DNA from: an uncultured Collinsella sp.
Lineage (GTDB): Bacteria; Actinomycetota; Coriobacteriia; Coriobacteriales; Coriobacteriaceae
DNA: 22,754 bases
NCBI GenBank assembly: GCA_900541475.1
Contig: UQJV01000035.1
Coordinates: 1 to 22,754, forward strand
Reading direction: 5' to 3'
Shown one piece after another: positions 22,531 through 22,754 of the stretch. The position numbers were made by a program, and so were the translations under genes. The notes under the pieces were generated by a model. That model searched no databases. It worked only from the letters and a program-made list of their open reading frames with translations, and had not been told where the DNA came from. The stretch's first letter is position 1, and the number at the start of each line of letters is the position of its first letter.

Positions 22531-22754
22531 ACGCCCTCCTCGATAATGCGGTAGACATACTCCATGTCGAGCGCCCCGCGCACGACGTCGGCCAGGCGGT
22601 CGAACTCACGCGCACGGTGATCGGCCGCGGACGCCGCGCCCGCGTCACCCACGACGCTCTCGGGCAGGCCGCGCATGCGCGCGAGCGAGCGCGCGAGGGC
22701 GAGCGCCACCCCCGGTTCGTCGAACAGGCCGTGGAGATAGGTTCCGAACACGTT
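22527..22754 (-). CDS. cobQ: Cobyric acid synthase, C-terminal end (partial)
   Basis: Only the last 75 residues are in the window; the gene continues past the right edge. The segment starts NVFGTYLHGLFDEPG, the conserved end of the class I glutamine amidotransferase domain in CobQ/CbiP, with the triad His as the eighth visible residue. A helical C-terminus follows (ADHRAREFDRLADVVRGALDMEYVYRIIEEG). CobQ amidates adenosylcobyrinic diamide at four side chains, which follows the CobO step encoded next. CobB/CbiA has a similar domain but does not end in this LHG-F---REFDRLAD pattern. Confidence 0.85.
   Translation of the reverse strand, partial: NVFGTYLHGLFDEPGVALALARSLARMRGLPESVVGDAGAASAADHRAREFDRLADVVRGALDMEYVYRIIEEGV

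Overview
The window looks like chromosomal DNA from a high-GC Gram-positive of the Coriobacteriia, most likely Collinsella or a close relative. This is inferred from the style of the proteins, codon use at roughly 55-65 % GC, and the housekeeping gene order; it is not proven. Most of the window is core metabolism and information processing with short intergenic gaps. The unusual material lies in the gaps and at the right-hand end.

Layout. Positions 1-87 hold the basic tail of an upstream protein. A plus-strand gene (303-3599) encodes a single-chain fusion of a GH13 alpha-amylase/neopullulanase-type enzyme with a GH77 4-alpha-glucanotransferase. A small FmdB-type zinc-ribbon protein follows (3688-3924). 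Converging on these is a minus-strand block, priA - def - (long palindrome) - fmt - rsmB (9719 down to 4066): the replication-restart helicase, peptide deformylase, Met-tRNA formyltransferase and 16S rRNA m5C methyltransferase. gltX (11406-9931, minus) lies upstream of it. Then come divergent plus-strand genes: metK (11731-13011), a fused iron-sulfur L-serine dehydratase (13324-14931), a membrane-anchored YkuD L,D-transpeptidase (15081-16796), and a translationally coupled MacA/MacB-type exporter operon of three genes (16929-20349). At the far right, a minus-strand run of cobalamin genes enters the window (cobQ' - cobO - cobH/cbiC - cobK/cbiJ, 22754-20603), with overlapping or abutting stops and starts.

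Intergenic architecture. Six long inverted repeats sit only in gaps between genes: 3993-4059, 6601-6702, 9752-9853, 11505-11599, 13180-13300 and 20404-20472. Arms are 15-33 bp and almost perfect. The 3993 and 20404 copies share one sequence (AGTTGCGGTGAA...). The 6601 and 9752 copies differ in sequence but have identical geometry (33-36-33, 102 bp in total). The 11505 copy carries extra direct and inverted copies of its GTCCCCAATGAGT end. These are the strongest candidates here for an undescribed repeat or mobile-hairpin system.

The right-hand junction (20341-20555) is composite. A three-copy 21-bp tandem repeat begins in the last codons of the exporter permease. It is followed by a palindrome and then by a short minus-strand remnant resembling an IS21-family IstA transposase, interrupted by an amber codon. 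Beyond it GC rises to about 67-75 % in sampled lines, so the cobalamin block may have been acquired or rearranged. A separate observation is a canonical beta-clamp-binding motif (QLSLF) at the extreme N-terminus of PriA, which would tie replication restart directly to the sliding clamp.
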